The notes beneath the pieces are model-generated. The model saw only the letters and a program-made list of their open reading frames with translations, was not told the DNA's origin and searched no databases. From the NCBI GenBank assembly GCA_041665525.1, contig JBAYIS010000003.1, positions 170,658 through 234,657 on the forward strand: a DNA stretch of 64,000 nucleotides. Reading direction: 5' to 3'. Positions 9,732 to 18,883 of the stretch are shown here, in pieces (position 1 is the stretch's first letter; each line of letters begins with the position of its first letter). The translations under genes were made by a program, and so were the position numbers. The DNA comes from UBA8401 sp041665525. Its GTDB lineage: Bacteria > Bacteroidota > Ignavibacteria > UBA10030 > UBA8401.

Positions 9732-10220
9732 TTATTGTTTTGTGATCTCTTTATTCCGTTGAAATTTGCTTTCCAAAACTTCTTGAGTGGATCTTCCGAA
9801 ACTCTCTAATTCCAATTTTACCGAAGGAGCGAGATCGTGTTTGGGATACTTTTTCAGAAAATCCTCATAATACCATCGGGCACTGTCGATCATTTGCAAA
9901 TTATTTCCGTAGATGTAACCGACAAGGAACAACGATACCGCCGCCGGCTGAAGGTCAGGATACTTATCAATGAAGAGTTTATAATTGTTGAGCGCTTCGC
10001 GCGGATGATTTTGGAAACGATGGCTTTCAGCCAGTGCAAACCGTGCCCATCCCGCAAATCGGCCATCCGGATATTCCTTGAGAATCTGTTCCGAGACGAT
10101 CCGGGTAGAATCCCAATTATTTGCATTTTTCGCTTGTTCCACTTTCAACCACATTTCCTCATCTGTTAACGAAGAACATCCCGAAAAAAAAAGAATGAAG
10201 ACAATCGCAACGTATTTCAT
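9732..10220 (-). CDS. Lipoprotein with TPR-like repeats
   Basis: A short lipoprotein (about 162 residues; signal MKYVAIVFILFFSGC with lipobox FSGC). The mature part has two to three helix pairs with TPR spacing (AGWARFALAESHRFQNHPREAL and a YKLFIDKYPD block), similar to BamD/YbgF-type periplasmic scaffolds. ATG 10220 follows the rsmB stop; an in-frame GTG at 10229 overlaps that stop by 4 bp and is an alternative. Sits in the rsmB-lipoprotein-DUF58 run. Specific role unknown. Confidence 0.75.
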   Translation of the reverse strand: MKYVAIVFILFFSGCSSLTDEEMWLKVEQAKNANNWDSTRIVSEQILKEYPDGRFAGWARFALAESHRFQNHPREALNNYKLFIDKYPDLQPAAVSLFLVGYIYGNNLQMIDSARWYYEDFLKKYPKHDLAPSVKLELESFGRSTQEVLESKFQRNKEITKQ

Positions 10221-10225
10221 AGATA

Positions 10226-11506
10226 TCACATAGTTCGTTTCATGACTGCTGCAAAGAAGCCGTCCGTATTGTTTCGCTGCGGCAGTAATTGAAAATATTT
10301 GTTTGTGGAGAGATGTGCAAGATGATACCGTTCCAGAACGGACCCGGGAGGAATGAGCTCAAATTCCGGATGGTCTGTCAGGAATCGTTCGACGACATCA
10401 TCGTTCTCATGTTTCATCAAGGAACAGGTTGCATAGACGAGCCGTCCTCCCGGCTTTACATAGCGGGCATTCAGCGATAGGATTGAGCTCTGTTTCGCAT
10501 GAAGTTCTTCGACCATCTGTTCACTCACTGTCCATTTCATGCCGGGATTCCGTCTAATGGTGCCGGTTCCTGTGCACGGTGCATCGACGAGTACAAAATC
10601 CGCCGCACCCGATAATGACTCTATCACTTCGCCTTCGTGGATAACCCTTGCACGGATGGAATCGACACCGCTCCTTCGTATTCGTTTCCGTAACTCTTCA
10701 AGCCGAAAGGAATGCGTGTCCAGAGCAAATATCTCTCCTCGGTTCTTCATCAGTGCGGCCAGTGCCAATGCTTTCCCGCCGGCACCGGCACACGCATCAA
10801 TAACTTTCGAACCGGGTTTAGGATCTACCAGAAGAGCCAGCAGCTGGCTCCCTTCGTCCTGCACTTCAAATAGTCCGTCCTTGAACGCATTTAACTGAAA
10901 AAGATTTGTCCGTCGCTTCAGATGCAATCCGGAAGGAGAATATTCACTGATGTCTGTGTCCAGTCCTTCACTTTGCAGTTTCCGCTGACATTCTTCCCGT
11001 GTTGTTTTGATGGTATTTACACGAATGGTCATCGGTGCCTGCGTGTTTAATGCCGAACACAATGGTTCCAGCGACTCCGTCCCGAACTGTGTCAACCATT
11101 CCCTCACCATCCATTCCTGAAGGGAATACTTTACCGCTGTTGTTTCGATCAGGGAATCCGAGGCCGGTTCTATTCCTGCCTGATGTGCAATCACCGCAAC
11201 AACGTCCGACGACAGGCCCATTTCTGCAGCGAGATCTTCCAGAGTCGCCTTCTTCTCAAAAAGTAAATATGCCGCACAGAGGTAACGATGGTTGGATTCT
11301 TTCTGCACAGCTGCGAGAATCCATTCGATCCTTTTTTTATGGCGCAGCATACCGTACACAGTCTCGGCGATGAACCGTCTGTCCTTTGAGCCGAGATATT
11401 TTCGTGCGCGGAAAAAATAATCGATGTGCCTGTCGGCTGGTTTCAACGAGACGGTGACTTCTGAATACAATTCGAGTACATGACCGATCAATGAAGCAAG
11501 TTTCAT
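10226..11506 (-). CDS. rsmB: 16S rRNA m5C967 methyltransferase
   Basis: RsmB/Sun family enzyme, 426 residues. The N-terminal ~140 residues form the NusB-like RNA-binding domain; the C-terminal Rossmann methyltransferase shows SAM motif I (DACAGAGGKALALA), the DAPCTGTGT motif that contains one conserved cysteine, and YATCSL that contains the second, which are the two catalytic cysteines of RNA m5C methyltransferases. Ends 3-6 bp before or overlapping the lipoprotein gene. Confidence 0.93.
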   Translation of the reverse strand: MKLASLIGHVLELYSEVTVSLKPADRHIDYFFRARKYLGSKDRRFIAETVYGMLRHKKRIEWILAAVQKESNHRYLCAAYLLFEKKATLEDLAAEMGLSSDVVAVIAHQAGIEPASDSLIETTAVKYSLQEWMVREWLTQFGTESLEPLCSALNTQAPMTIRVNTIKTTREECQRKLQSEGLDTDISEYSPSGLHLKRRTNLFQLNAFKDGLFEVQDEGSQLLALLVDPKPGSKVIDACAGAGGKALALAALMKNRGEIFALDTHSFRLEELRKRIRRSGVDSIRARVIHEGEVIESLSGAADFVLVDAPCTGTGTIRRNPGMKWTVSEQMVEELHAKQSSILSLNARYVKPGGRLVYATCSLMKHENDDVVERFLTDHPEFELIPPGSVLERYHLAHLSTNKYFQLLPQRNNTDGFFAAVMKRTM

Positions 11507-11515
11507 ATTGTTTGT

Positions 11516-12421
11516 TTAGACCTCAATAACATCTGCATTCATTTCGGAAGTACGGTAGGCACGGGCCATACGTGGTGTGTTAAAGGCAACAAACGGTTTC
11601 CCAGAATGATCCAGCACGATGACACCGCCGAAACCATCTACTTTTTTCTTTAATCGTTCTATCCCGAACCGGGCTGCGGCTTCGCCATCTTTTCCCAGCA
11701 ATTCCATTTGATCGATAATCGTCTTTGCAAGACCGACCTTGATGATTGCCTCCCCCCACCCGGAACTGGAAACTCCACCCACACGGGAATCTGCATACGT
11801 ACCGCTACCAATCAATGGTGAATCCCCGATCCGGCCCGGATATTTGTTAGGCGAGCCCCCGGTCGATGTACCGGCAATGATATTCCCTTCCATGTCCAAC
11901 GCGACAGCGCCGACAGTATCGGATGGAAGCGCCCCTTTAAATGTATCTTTTGCGGAGAATTTCTTTTGAGATTGCAGCTGCTTCCATCGCTGCAATTCCC
12001 GGACAGTAATCAGGTCATCTTTCTTGCATGTCGGAAGACCATTTTCTTTGGCAAATCGAACCGCACCTATCCCCGAATGCAAGATATGCTCGCTTTTTTC
12101 CATAATCCTACGGGCAAGGGTTATTGGGTTTGGAATGTTCTGCACTGCTGCAACAGCACCGCACCGGAACGTTGTACCGTGCATGATACTTGCGTCTAGT
12201 TCCACTTCACCATGAGCGTTCACAAATGATCCCCTGCCGGCGTCAAAAGTTGGGTCATTTTCCAAAACCCGGATCGATTGTTCAACAGCATCAACACCGC
12301 TTCCGCCATTCGACAAGATCTTCCACCCAATCGCGAGTGCATTTGATACACCCTTTTTATGGGCATCGACCATATCATCGGGAATATCCCAGGCACCGCC
12401 ATGAATTATTAGAGAGATCAT
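11516..12421 (-). CDS. iaaA: Isoaspartyl peptidase / plant-type L-asparaginase
   Basis: Ntn-hydrolase of the IaaA family, 301 residues. The autocleavage and nucleophile site is DTVGAVALD (Thr near residue 168), followed by AGTSTGG and the substrate loop GRIGDSPLIGSGTYAD, all family hallmarks; the N-terminus IIHGGAW is also typical. The precursor would be cut before this Thr into alpha and beta chains. It degrades isoaspartyl dipeptides and asparagine in the cytoplasm. Ten base pairs separate it from rsmB. Confidence 0.94.
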   Translation of the reverse strand: MISLIIHGGAWDIPDDMVDAHKKGVSNALAIGWKILSNGGSGVDAVEQSIRVLENDPTFDAGRGSFVNAHGEVELDASIMHGTTFRCGAVAAVQNIPNPITLARRIMEKSEHILHSGIGAVRFAKENGLPTCKKDDLITVRELQRWKQLQSQKKFSAKDTFKGALPSDTVGAVALDMEGNIIAGTSTGGSPNKYPGRIGDSPLIGSGTYADSRVGGVSSSGWGEAIIKVGLAKTIIDQMELLGKDGEAAARFGIERLKKKVDGFGGVIVLDHSGKPFVAFNTPRMARAYRTSEMNADVIEV

Positions 12422-12518
12422 AGGTAAGAAGGTGATTCGTTAATCAATTTCGTAGAAATTTACTCAATAAAAATTATTCGTCCTACGGAAATATTCAATA
12501 CAAATCCATTTAAAATGA

Positions 12519-12544
12519 AAAAGACGGTCGTTAGACCGTCTTTT
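12519..12544 (-). terminator. Rho-independent terminator
   Basis: An 11-bp perfect stem (AAAAGACGGTC/GACCGTCTTTT) with a 4-nt loop, 24 bp after the stop of the small membrane protein gene at 12568; on the minus strand the stem is followed by further T-rich sequence. Confidence 0.8.
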
Positions 12545-12567
12545 CTGTAACAATTTCTCACTGTTCT

Positions 12568-12789
12568 TTATTTGTTCCAAGGCAATGCTGTGAATCGATT
12601 GAGATTGGATTTGGTGATATCCTTTTCGATATCCCGCAATGCAAAAAGAATGATAACAGCGACAATAAAGAACAATTCCTGCGGCAATGCAATAAGAGCA
12701 ATCGTAAAACTGGAAATCATGACCGCAATGTTAAAAAACAAAGTGTATTTCTCTTTCTTTTTAAACTCTACAGTATCAGAATTCTTCAT
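12568..12789 (-). CDS. Small two-helix membrane protein
   Basis: 73 residues with two hydrophobic helices (about 17-37 and 39-52) joined by a short PQE turn, followed by a charged tail (LRDIEKDITK). ATG 12789 is preceded by AAAGGGGAG, a strong ribosome binding site; the open frame reaches much further upstream, but that part is basic, low-complexity and would run under the opposite-strand patatin gene, so I reject it. Has its own terminator. No family recognised. Confidence 0.65.
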   Translation of the reverse strand: MKNSDTVEFKKKEKYTLFFNIAVMISSFTIALIALPQELFFIVAVIILFALRDIEKDITKSNLNRFTALPWNK

Positions 12790-12945
12790 AGCTCCCCTTT
12801 GGTTGTTTTTGATGGATGTAAAATACAGGATAATGCTTACCAGTCTGTGATGATAATCATCTGAAAGGATATCCATACATCGGACATGGGTTACCGAAAT
12901 TATCAGGCATTTTTTTTCGGAATTGCATATATTTACCCAGTGTCT

Positions 12946-15699
12946 ATGATCAATATTAATCCTCGCCATTTTCTTTTTCTTTACTGCATCGTTTTTCTTT
13001 TTTCTGCAGCGTTCGTCTTTCCTCAGGGACAGGTGATCGAACTCAATCCTCTTTTTTCGGATCGCCCGGACGAGCAGGAATCCGTCATTAATTTCAAGCC
13101 GATCAAGCGGCCGACCATTTGCCTGGTACTGAGCGGAGGCGGATCCCGTGGTATGGCGCACCTGGGTGTGATTAAAGAATTAGAAAAAAACAACATTCCT
13201 ATCGATTACATCGTGGGTACAAGTATCGGCGGGATCATTGGCGGACTTTATGCCTCCGGTTATACCACCGAGCAGTTGGAAAATTTGATCGATACAACCG
13301 ATTGGAACTACATTCTTGCTCTGACGCAGGATACAGAACGAGAACATCTCTATTTTTCCCACAAAGTTGCTGCAGACAGGAAGCAACTGACCCTGCGCTT
13401 CGACGGACTGACACCTATTCTGCCATCAGCCTTATCCAGCGGACAACGGTTGACAAATTTTATTAACCAACTGACTCTGCAGAGTCTCTATCATCCCGTG
13501 AAGACATTCGATGATCTCAAAATCCCGTTCAGGTGTGTTTCCACAGACCTCATCTCGGGAAAGCAGATTGTTTTCAGTTCCGGAAATCTCTCCGAAGCGC
13601 TCCGTGCAAGCATTTCCATCCCGCTGCTATTTAATCCTTTAAAAAAGGATACGATGGAACTTACCGACGGAGGATTGCGGTCCAATATTCCGGTTGATGT
13701 CGCAAAGCGGCTGGGGGCGGATATTATTATCGCTGTCAATACTACCAGTCCTATGCGTAATGCAAAGCAGCTGAATAATCCCTGGGAGGTGACAGATCAG
13801 ATCGTGAACATCATGGCCCAGGATGCGAACAAACGGTCATTGGACAGCGCTACCATCGTTATCACTCCGGATCTTGGATTCTATCCTTCCACTGATTTTT
13901 CGAATCTTTCTTTTGCAGTGAAACAGGGAAAACAAGCAGCTCACGATGCAATCTCCGCGATTCGGGATACCATTGAGAGCAGACAGCGGAACCTTTTTTT
14001 CGACAATTCCCCTTTGTCAAATTTCTCATTTGCACTGCGTACTGTCACAATGAACGAATTTCCATTCGATTCAATCACACAAAAAGAACTGCAAACGGGA
14101 GGCAAATCGAGCGTACCGAAGATCCGGGAATTATTAACGAATATCTACAATACTGGATGGTACCGGAATGTTCATGCAGCGATGACCATTGAAGGCCAGT
14201 CGGCAGATATCACGCTCATGCTCGAACCGAATCCGATCTTGCATAGCGTTAACATTACCGGGAATACCTTGATCGATTCTACCGCATTGACCAGTTCGTT
14301 TAATTCTTTGCTAGGGTATCCAGTCAATTTCCCAAGATTGAAAACAGCCTACGAAGATTTGTTGGGCATGTACCGGACGGACGGATATTCCCTGGCCCGC
14401 ATAACATCGGAACGTTTCGATTCGACAACGGGAACTCTTTCCCTAACGATTAATGAAGGAACAATCTTTAAAATTTATCTCCGCGGAAAAGAAAAATCGC
14501 GCGATTGGGTGATCTGGCGGGAGCTTGGATTTCGCGACGGCAGTCTCTTTACCGTTGAAAAAGGAAAAACCGCGCTGACCAATCTCGATGGGACGAATCT
14601 GTTCGACCAGGTGCTGATGGATGTCGGATTCGAAGATGGACGACCGACGATTACCATTCAAATGGAAGAAAAATCAACAGAAGTTTCACGCCTTGGATTC
14701 CGGCTTGATAACGAACGGAACTTGCAGCCATCGATCGAATTTAGGAATGAGAACCTGCTTGGTACAGCGACGGAAATCGGAGCCAGTTTTGCCGGCGGAT
14801 TGCGAAACCGGTTGTATGTTGCGGATTTTCAGGCGAACAGAATCTTCAATTCCTACTTCACTTTAAATCTGGATGCGTACTATGATCTACGGGACATCTA
14901 TACGTACGCAAACGATCCGAAGCATACCAACCGCAGTGCATTCGAACGGCTTCGCATCGGTGAATATCGTCAAATACTCTATGGCGTCTCTTTCCAATTG
15001 GGAAGACAAGTGGAACGATTGGGCATCTTCAATATTGAATACCGCATTGAAGCAGACGAGGCAAAATTCATTTCCGGGAACGGTTATCAGCCCGAACAAT
15101 TCACACTGCAGGCGTTCCGGATTACTTCCACCATCGATTCCCGCGACCGGTATCCGTTCGCACGGCAGGGGTCGCTGACGAACTTCTCTTGGGAGACCGC
15201 AACTTCCACTCTGAAGAATGTTGTCGGCGATGTCGGGTATTCAAAAATCTATTTTGCATATGAGACGAACATTTCCTACGAAAACTTTACGCTTCATCCG
15301 AAGCTTATCGCCGGATTCGGCGATCAAACATTGCCGTTGACGCAGCAGTTTTCTCTGGGAGGGGAAGAATCGTTCTTTGGATTACGTGAATATGACTCGC
15401 GGGGAAGACAGATCTTTTTAACAAGTTTAGAATTCCGGACACGGTTTCCCTTCAAACTCATCTGGGATACCTACTTCCGTTTGCGGTATGATCTCGGCAA
15501 TATTTGGCCGCAACGGGAGGATATCCGTATCAGAGACTTCCATCACGGCATCGGCGGTATCGTTTCGTTGGATACACCTGCAGGTCCAATCAGTTTTTCT
15601 GTCGGGCGAAGTTTTTACGTGCGGCGGGATCTGCTGGAACAACCGCTCACGCTCGGTCCGATTGTTGCATATTTCTCTCTCGGATATCCCATCCTTTAG
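12946..15699 (+). CDS. Patatin-like phospholipase with BamA-type barrel (PlpD-like)
   Basis: A 917-residue surface protein: signal peptide at the N-terminus (start chosen at ATG 12946 because it begins the signal; the longer frame from 12886 adds a non-signal segment), then a patatin domain with oxyanion motif GGGSRGM near residue 62, nucleophile motif GTSIGG near 90 and the catalytic-dyad DGG near 240. A POTRA-like segment (LEPNPILHSVNITGN) and a ~350-residue D15/BamA-type barrel follow. This is the type V-d autotransporter layout, presenting a lipase at the cell surface. Its end overlaps the convergent permease gene by 4 bp. Confidence 0.92.
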   Translation: MININPRHFLFLYCIVFLFSAAFVFPQGQVIELNPLFSDRPDEQESVINFKPIKRPTICLVLSGGGSRGMAHLGVIKELEKNNIPIDYIVGTSIGGIIGGLYASGYTTEQLENLIDTTDWNYILALTQDTEREHLYFSHKVAADRKQLTLRFDGLTPILPSALSSGQRLTNFINQLTLQSLYHPVKTFDDLKIPFRCVSTDLISGKQIVFSSGNLSEALRASISIPLLFNPLKKDTMELTDGGLRSNIPVDVAKRLGADIIIAVNTTSPMRNAKQLNNPWEVTDQIVNIMAQDANKRSLDSATIVITPDLGFYPSTDFSNLSFAVKQGKQAAHDAISAIRDTIESRQRNLFFDNSPLSNFSFALRTVTMNEFPFDSITQKELQTGGKSSVPKIRELLTNIYNTGWYRNVHAAMTIEGQSADITLMLEPNPILHSVNITGNTLIDSTALTSSFNSLLGYPVNFPRLKTAYEDLLGMYRTDGYSLARITSERFDSTTGTLSLTINEGTIFKIYLRGKEKSRDWVIWRELGFRDGSLFTVEKGKTALTNLDGTNLFDQVLMDVGFEDGRPTITIQMEEKSTEVSRLGFRLDNERNLQPSIEFRNENLLGTATEIGASFAGGLRNRLYVADFQANRIFNSYFTLNLDAYYDLRDIYTYANDPKHTNRSAFERLRIGEYRQILYGVSFQLGRQVERLGIFNIEYRIEADEAKFISGNGYQPEQFTLQAFRITSTIDSRDRYPFARQGSLTNFSWETATSTLKNVVGDVGYSKIYFAYETNISYENFTLHPKLIAGFGDQTLPLTQQFSLGGEESFFGLREYDSRGRQIFLTSLEFRTRFPFKLIWDTYFRLRYDLGNIWPQREDIRIRDFHHGIGGIVSLDTPAGPISFSVGRSFYVRRDLLEQPLTLGPIVAYFSLGYPIL

Positions 15700-16820
15700 T
15701 CCATCTTTTCGCGGAAACGCAAAACACTTGCCGTCAACACGATCAGTCCCATTCCCAGCAGCACCAGCGCTTCGAACCACAATTGATCGAGCCCTGCCCC
15801 CTTTAGTATGATTGAACGGATTACGATCAGATAATATTTCATCGGAATAAAGTCCGACAGTATCTGCAACGGCACCGGCATATTTTCGACCGGAAAAACA
15901 AATCCGGAGATGTACATCATGGGAAGAATCACCATAAACATTCCTACCATCATCGCCTGCTGCTGAGTTTTAGCGATGGTGGAAACGAACAACCCTAATG
16001 CAAGCGAAGTCATCAAAAAGAATGCTGTCAGGATGAACAGCAGCACTACACTTCCGCGAATGGCAATGGAAAATCCGAACACCATTACCAATACGACCAC
16101 GGTGCTGACGATCAGGCCAAGCAGGATAAATGGTATCAATTTACCGATGATCAATTCCACCGGACGAAGGGGCGTTACCATCAATTGCTCCAGTGTGCCG
16201 ATTTCTTTTTCACGGACAATTGCCATTGCAGTAAGAATTGTCGTTGTAATGAGAAGAATCAGCACCAGCACACCCGGGACCATAAAGTTCCTGCTGCGCA
16301 AAGACGGATTGTACCATGCTCTTGTTTCTGCGGTGACCCCTCCAAGACGGCGCAGGTCACCGACGATCGACACCAGAACATTTTGCGAATAGCGGTTGAT
16401 AATCTGAACAACATAACTGGAAGCAATTGCGGTCGAATTTCCCTCGCTGCCGTCCAACAACACTTGCACGTCTACTGTTTCCCTCCGCAGTATCCTATCG
16501 CCAAATTTCGGCGGGATCACTAATGCCATCGCCGCTGTACCGTTATCAAGATATGATTGGATTTCCCGGTAATCCTCTGTGGAATATTCCAAAAAAAAGT
16601 ATCCGGAATTGGTGAAGGACTCCGTGAACTTTCTGCTTTCGCTGCTTTTATCAAGATCACAAAGAACGAACGAGATATTCTTTACATCCAGTGATGCAGC
16701 ATATCCGAGAAACACCAGTTGAAGAATGGGTGCAACGAAGACGAGCGGAAGCAGCCGTTTATCCTTGAAAAATTGGGCAAATTCTTTTTTTATCAACGCC
16801 TGAAGACGATATACTCTCAT
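15696..16820 (-). CDS. ABC-2 type exporter permease, second
   Basis: About 374 residues, with one N-terminal transmembrane helix, a large extracytoplasmic domain (roughly 45-170) and five C-terminal helices ending the ABC-2 fold, as in YbhR/YbhS. The start is ATG 16820, one base after the stop of the preceding permease; the longer frame is out-of-frame overlap. Last gene of the six-gene exporter operon, and homologous to the preceding permease, so the two probably form a heterodimer. Confidence 0.88.
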   Translation of the reverse strand: MRVYRLQALIKKEFAQFFKDKRLLPLVFVAPILQLVFLGYAASLDVKNISFVLCDLDKSSESRKFTESFTNSGYFFLEYSTEDYREIQSYLDNGTAAMALVIPPKFGDRILRRETVDVQVLLDGSEGNSTAIASSYVVQIINRYSQNVLVSIVGDLRRLGGVTAETRAWYNPSLRSRNFMVPGVLVLILLITTTILTAMAIVREKEIGTLEQLMVTPLRPVELIIGKLIPFILLGLIVSTVVVLVMVFGFSIAIRGSVVLLFILTAFFLMTSLALGLFVSTIAKTQQQAMMVGMFMVILPMMYISGFVFPVENMPVPLQILSDFIPMKYYLIVIRSIILKGAGLDQLWFEALVLLGMGLIVLTASVLRFREKMD

Positions 16821-16821
16821 A

Positions 16822-17949
16822 TCACACCGAATGATGTTTGAAACGTTTAACGCTGATGGCAAGGACAACGGCAATAAAAATGCTGAGGTAAACGATTTGT
16901 TCCCAAAATGCTCCGATCCCTACCCCTTTCAGGACGATGCCGCGCATCATGACTAAATAGAATTTTGCCGGCGTTACATTGGAAAGTATTTGCAGAAACA
17001 GCGGCATACTCTTGATTGGGAACATGAATCCGGAAAGGATCATTGTTGGCAGCATGGAGATTACCGTCGCAATCTGAAAGGCAACCTGTTGACTGTCCGC
17101 GATTGTTGATACGAGCAATCCTTGTCCCAGAGCGGCAATAATGAACAGCAGAGTCGCAAAGAAAAGCAGGATCAAGCTTCCCTTCACCTCTACATCAAAA
17201 AGGAAATAGGCGGAGAGCAGTACAAGCGCCGCCGCCACAAGCGATATCACCGTGTAGGGAAACATTTTTCCCAAAATAAGATTCACTGGATGGATCGGAG
17301 AAACGTCTATCTGTTCGATTGTGTTCCGTTCTTTCTCCTTGACGATTGAAAGCGCCGTTGCGATTACTCCGGTAATCGCGAGAATGAAAGCGATCAGTCC
17401 GGGAACAAGGAACTTGGCGCTTTTCATTTCAGGGTTATACCATATCCGTGCTTCGTAATTGACGGGAATAAAGCTTTTCCTTCCGATCTTGGCGAGATTT
17501 TGCAGAACGATTTTTTGTGAAAACTGTTGAGTCACAGCCTGAGCATACCCAATAATAGTCGTTGCCGCATTGGCATCCATGCCGTCCACCAGCAATTGAA
17601 TGCTGGCCTGTCGGCCCGAAAGAATCTGCTGCGAAAAATCCGGAGGAATGACAAGCACCAGTTTCACCGTCCCGTCATCGATCAACGACTGCGCCCGGGA
17701 ATAATCAGTCAGGTATTCCGTGTATTCGAAATAACCCGCCGTCACGAAACTATTGACGAGTTCTCTGCTTTGCGAACTTTTTTCCGCATCATACACCGCC
17801 ATGGTAATATTCCGTACATCGAAGTTCAATGCATACCCATTCAACAGCAGGAGGACAGCAGGCACAAGCGTGAGAATCGCCAGCACTTTGCGGTCGCGGC
17901 GGATTTGGCGGAATTCCTTTTTGATGATCGGCAGCAGTTGTCGGAACAT
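16822..17949 (-). CDS. ABC-2 type exporter permease, first
   Basis: About 375 residues with the same layout as its neighbour: N-terminal helix (AILTLVPAVLLLLNGYAL), extracytoplasmic domain, and a C-terminal five-helix block including the conserved TPARP-like region (NVTPAKFYLVMMRGIVLKG). Start at ATG 17949 lies one base after the ATPase stop; the longer frame reads back into the ATPase gene. Corresponds to YbhS/YbhR in the E. coli YbhFSR exporter. Confidence 0.88.
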   Translation of the reverse strand: MFRQLLPIIKKEFRQIRRDRKVLAILTLVPAVLLLLNGYALNFDVRNITMAVYDAEKSSQSRELVNSFVTAGYFEYTEYLTDYSRAQSLIDDGTVKLVLVIPPDFSQQILSGRQASIQLLVDGMDANAATTIIGYAQAVTQQFSQKIVLQNLAKIGRKSFIPVNYEARIWYNPEMKSAKFLVPGLIAFILAITGVIATALSIVKEKERNTIEQIDVSPIHPVNLILGKMFPYTVISLVAAALVLLSAYFLFDVEVKGSLILLFFATLLFIIAALGQGLLVSTIADSQQVAFQIATVISMLPTMILSGFMFPIKSMPLFLQILSNVTPAKFYLVMMRGIVLKGVGIGAFWEQIVYLSIFIAVVLAISVKRFKHHSV

Positions 17950-17950
17950 A

Positions 17951-18883
17951 TTAACTTTTCCCCTCCCGTTGTTCCAGCAGATAGATGAAGACATCCTCCA
18001 GGGACGGGGTGATCCGGTCGATGGAGAGAACATCGATCCGGCTGCCCGAAAGCAATAAACGGATTTGTTCTTTCGCTTTCGATTCATTCTCCACATTCAC
18101 ATGGATACTGTTGCCAAAAATGGAGGTCTCCACCGCCCATGGCTGACCTTCGATCAGTTCAAGCGCGTCCACCACGTTCGTGCATTGCACTTCCAGAATC
18201 GGGTGTTTGATATAATTCTGTTTTAGTGCTTTCGGACTTCCGCCGGCAATGATTTTTCCTGCATTGATAAGAATGATGTCGTTGCAGTACTCCGCCTCTT
18301 CCAGGAAGTGCGTTGTTACCAGTACCGTTACTCCTTCAGCGGATAAGTCGTTGATCAGTTCCCAGAATTTCCTTCGCATCACAGGATCGACGCCGCTTGT
18401 CGGTTCATCCAAAAACACGATCCTCGGACGGTGCAGCACTGCACATCCGAGCGCAAGACGCTGCTTCCATCCGCCGCTCAGCGTTTTCGTTATACTCTCT
18501 TCCCTGCCGTGCAAATTGGCAATGTCCAAAACCCACTCCTTTCGTTCCCGAAGTCCGCTGTTGGACAATCCGTACACCTTCCCAAAGAAATCAATGTTCT
18601 CCCGAACAGTCAGATCTTCGTACAACGAAAATTTTTGCGACATGTATCCGATGGATTCTTTCACTTTGTGCGGATCAGAATTGATGTCATATCCGCCGAC
18701 ACGGGCGCTTCCTTCCGTCGACGACAGTAATCCGCACAACATGCGGATGGTGGTCGACTTCCCCGCTCCGTTGGCGCCGAGAAAACCAAAGATCTCACCC
18801 TGCTTTACTTCGAAATTGATGTGATCGACAGCAGTGAAATCGCCGAATCGTTTCGTAAGATTCTCTACTTCGATGGTGTTCAT
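17951..18883 (-). CDS. ABC exporter ATPase, second half of a YbhF-like pair
   Basis: 310-residue nucleotide-binding subunit: Walker A GANGAGKST, Q-loop in YMSQKFSLYEDL, signature LSGGWKQRLALG, Walker B IVFLDEPTSGVDP, switch His in VTTHFLEEAE. The QKFSLYEDLTVRENI segment matches the YbhF/drug-export class. It overlaps the preceding ATPase gene by 4 bp. In E. coli YbhF these two ATPase domains are a single fused polypeptide; here they are separate. Confidence 0.92.
   Translation of the reverse strand: MNTIEVENLTKRFGDFTAVDHINFEVKQGEIFGFLGANGAGKSTTIRMLCGLLSSTEGSARVGGYDINSDPHKVKESIGYMSQKFSLYEDLTVRENIDFFGKVYGLSNSGLRERKEWVLDIANLHGREESITKTLSGGWKQRLALGCAVLHRPRIVFLDEPTSGVDPVMRRKFWELINDLSAEGVTVLVTTHFLEEAEYCNDIILINAGKIIAGGSPKALKQNYIKHPILEVQCTNVVDALELIEGQPWAVETSIFGNSIHVNVENESKAKEQIRLLLSGSRIDVLSIDRITPSLEDVFIYLLEQREGKS

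Noticed and set aside
12790..13161. Long upstream extension of the small membrane protein frame (to 197 residues)
   Set aside because: Basic, low-complexity, overlaps the opposite-strand patatin start; a strong ribosome binding site marks ATG 12789.
16821..16874. N-terminal extension of the second permease
   Set aside because: It reads the end of the first permease gene in another frame; ATG 16820 gives the conserved N-terminus.
17950..18096. N-terminal extension of the first permease
   Set aside because: Encodes out-of-frame ATPase sequence with no family features.
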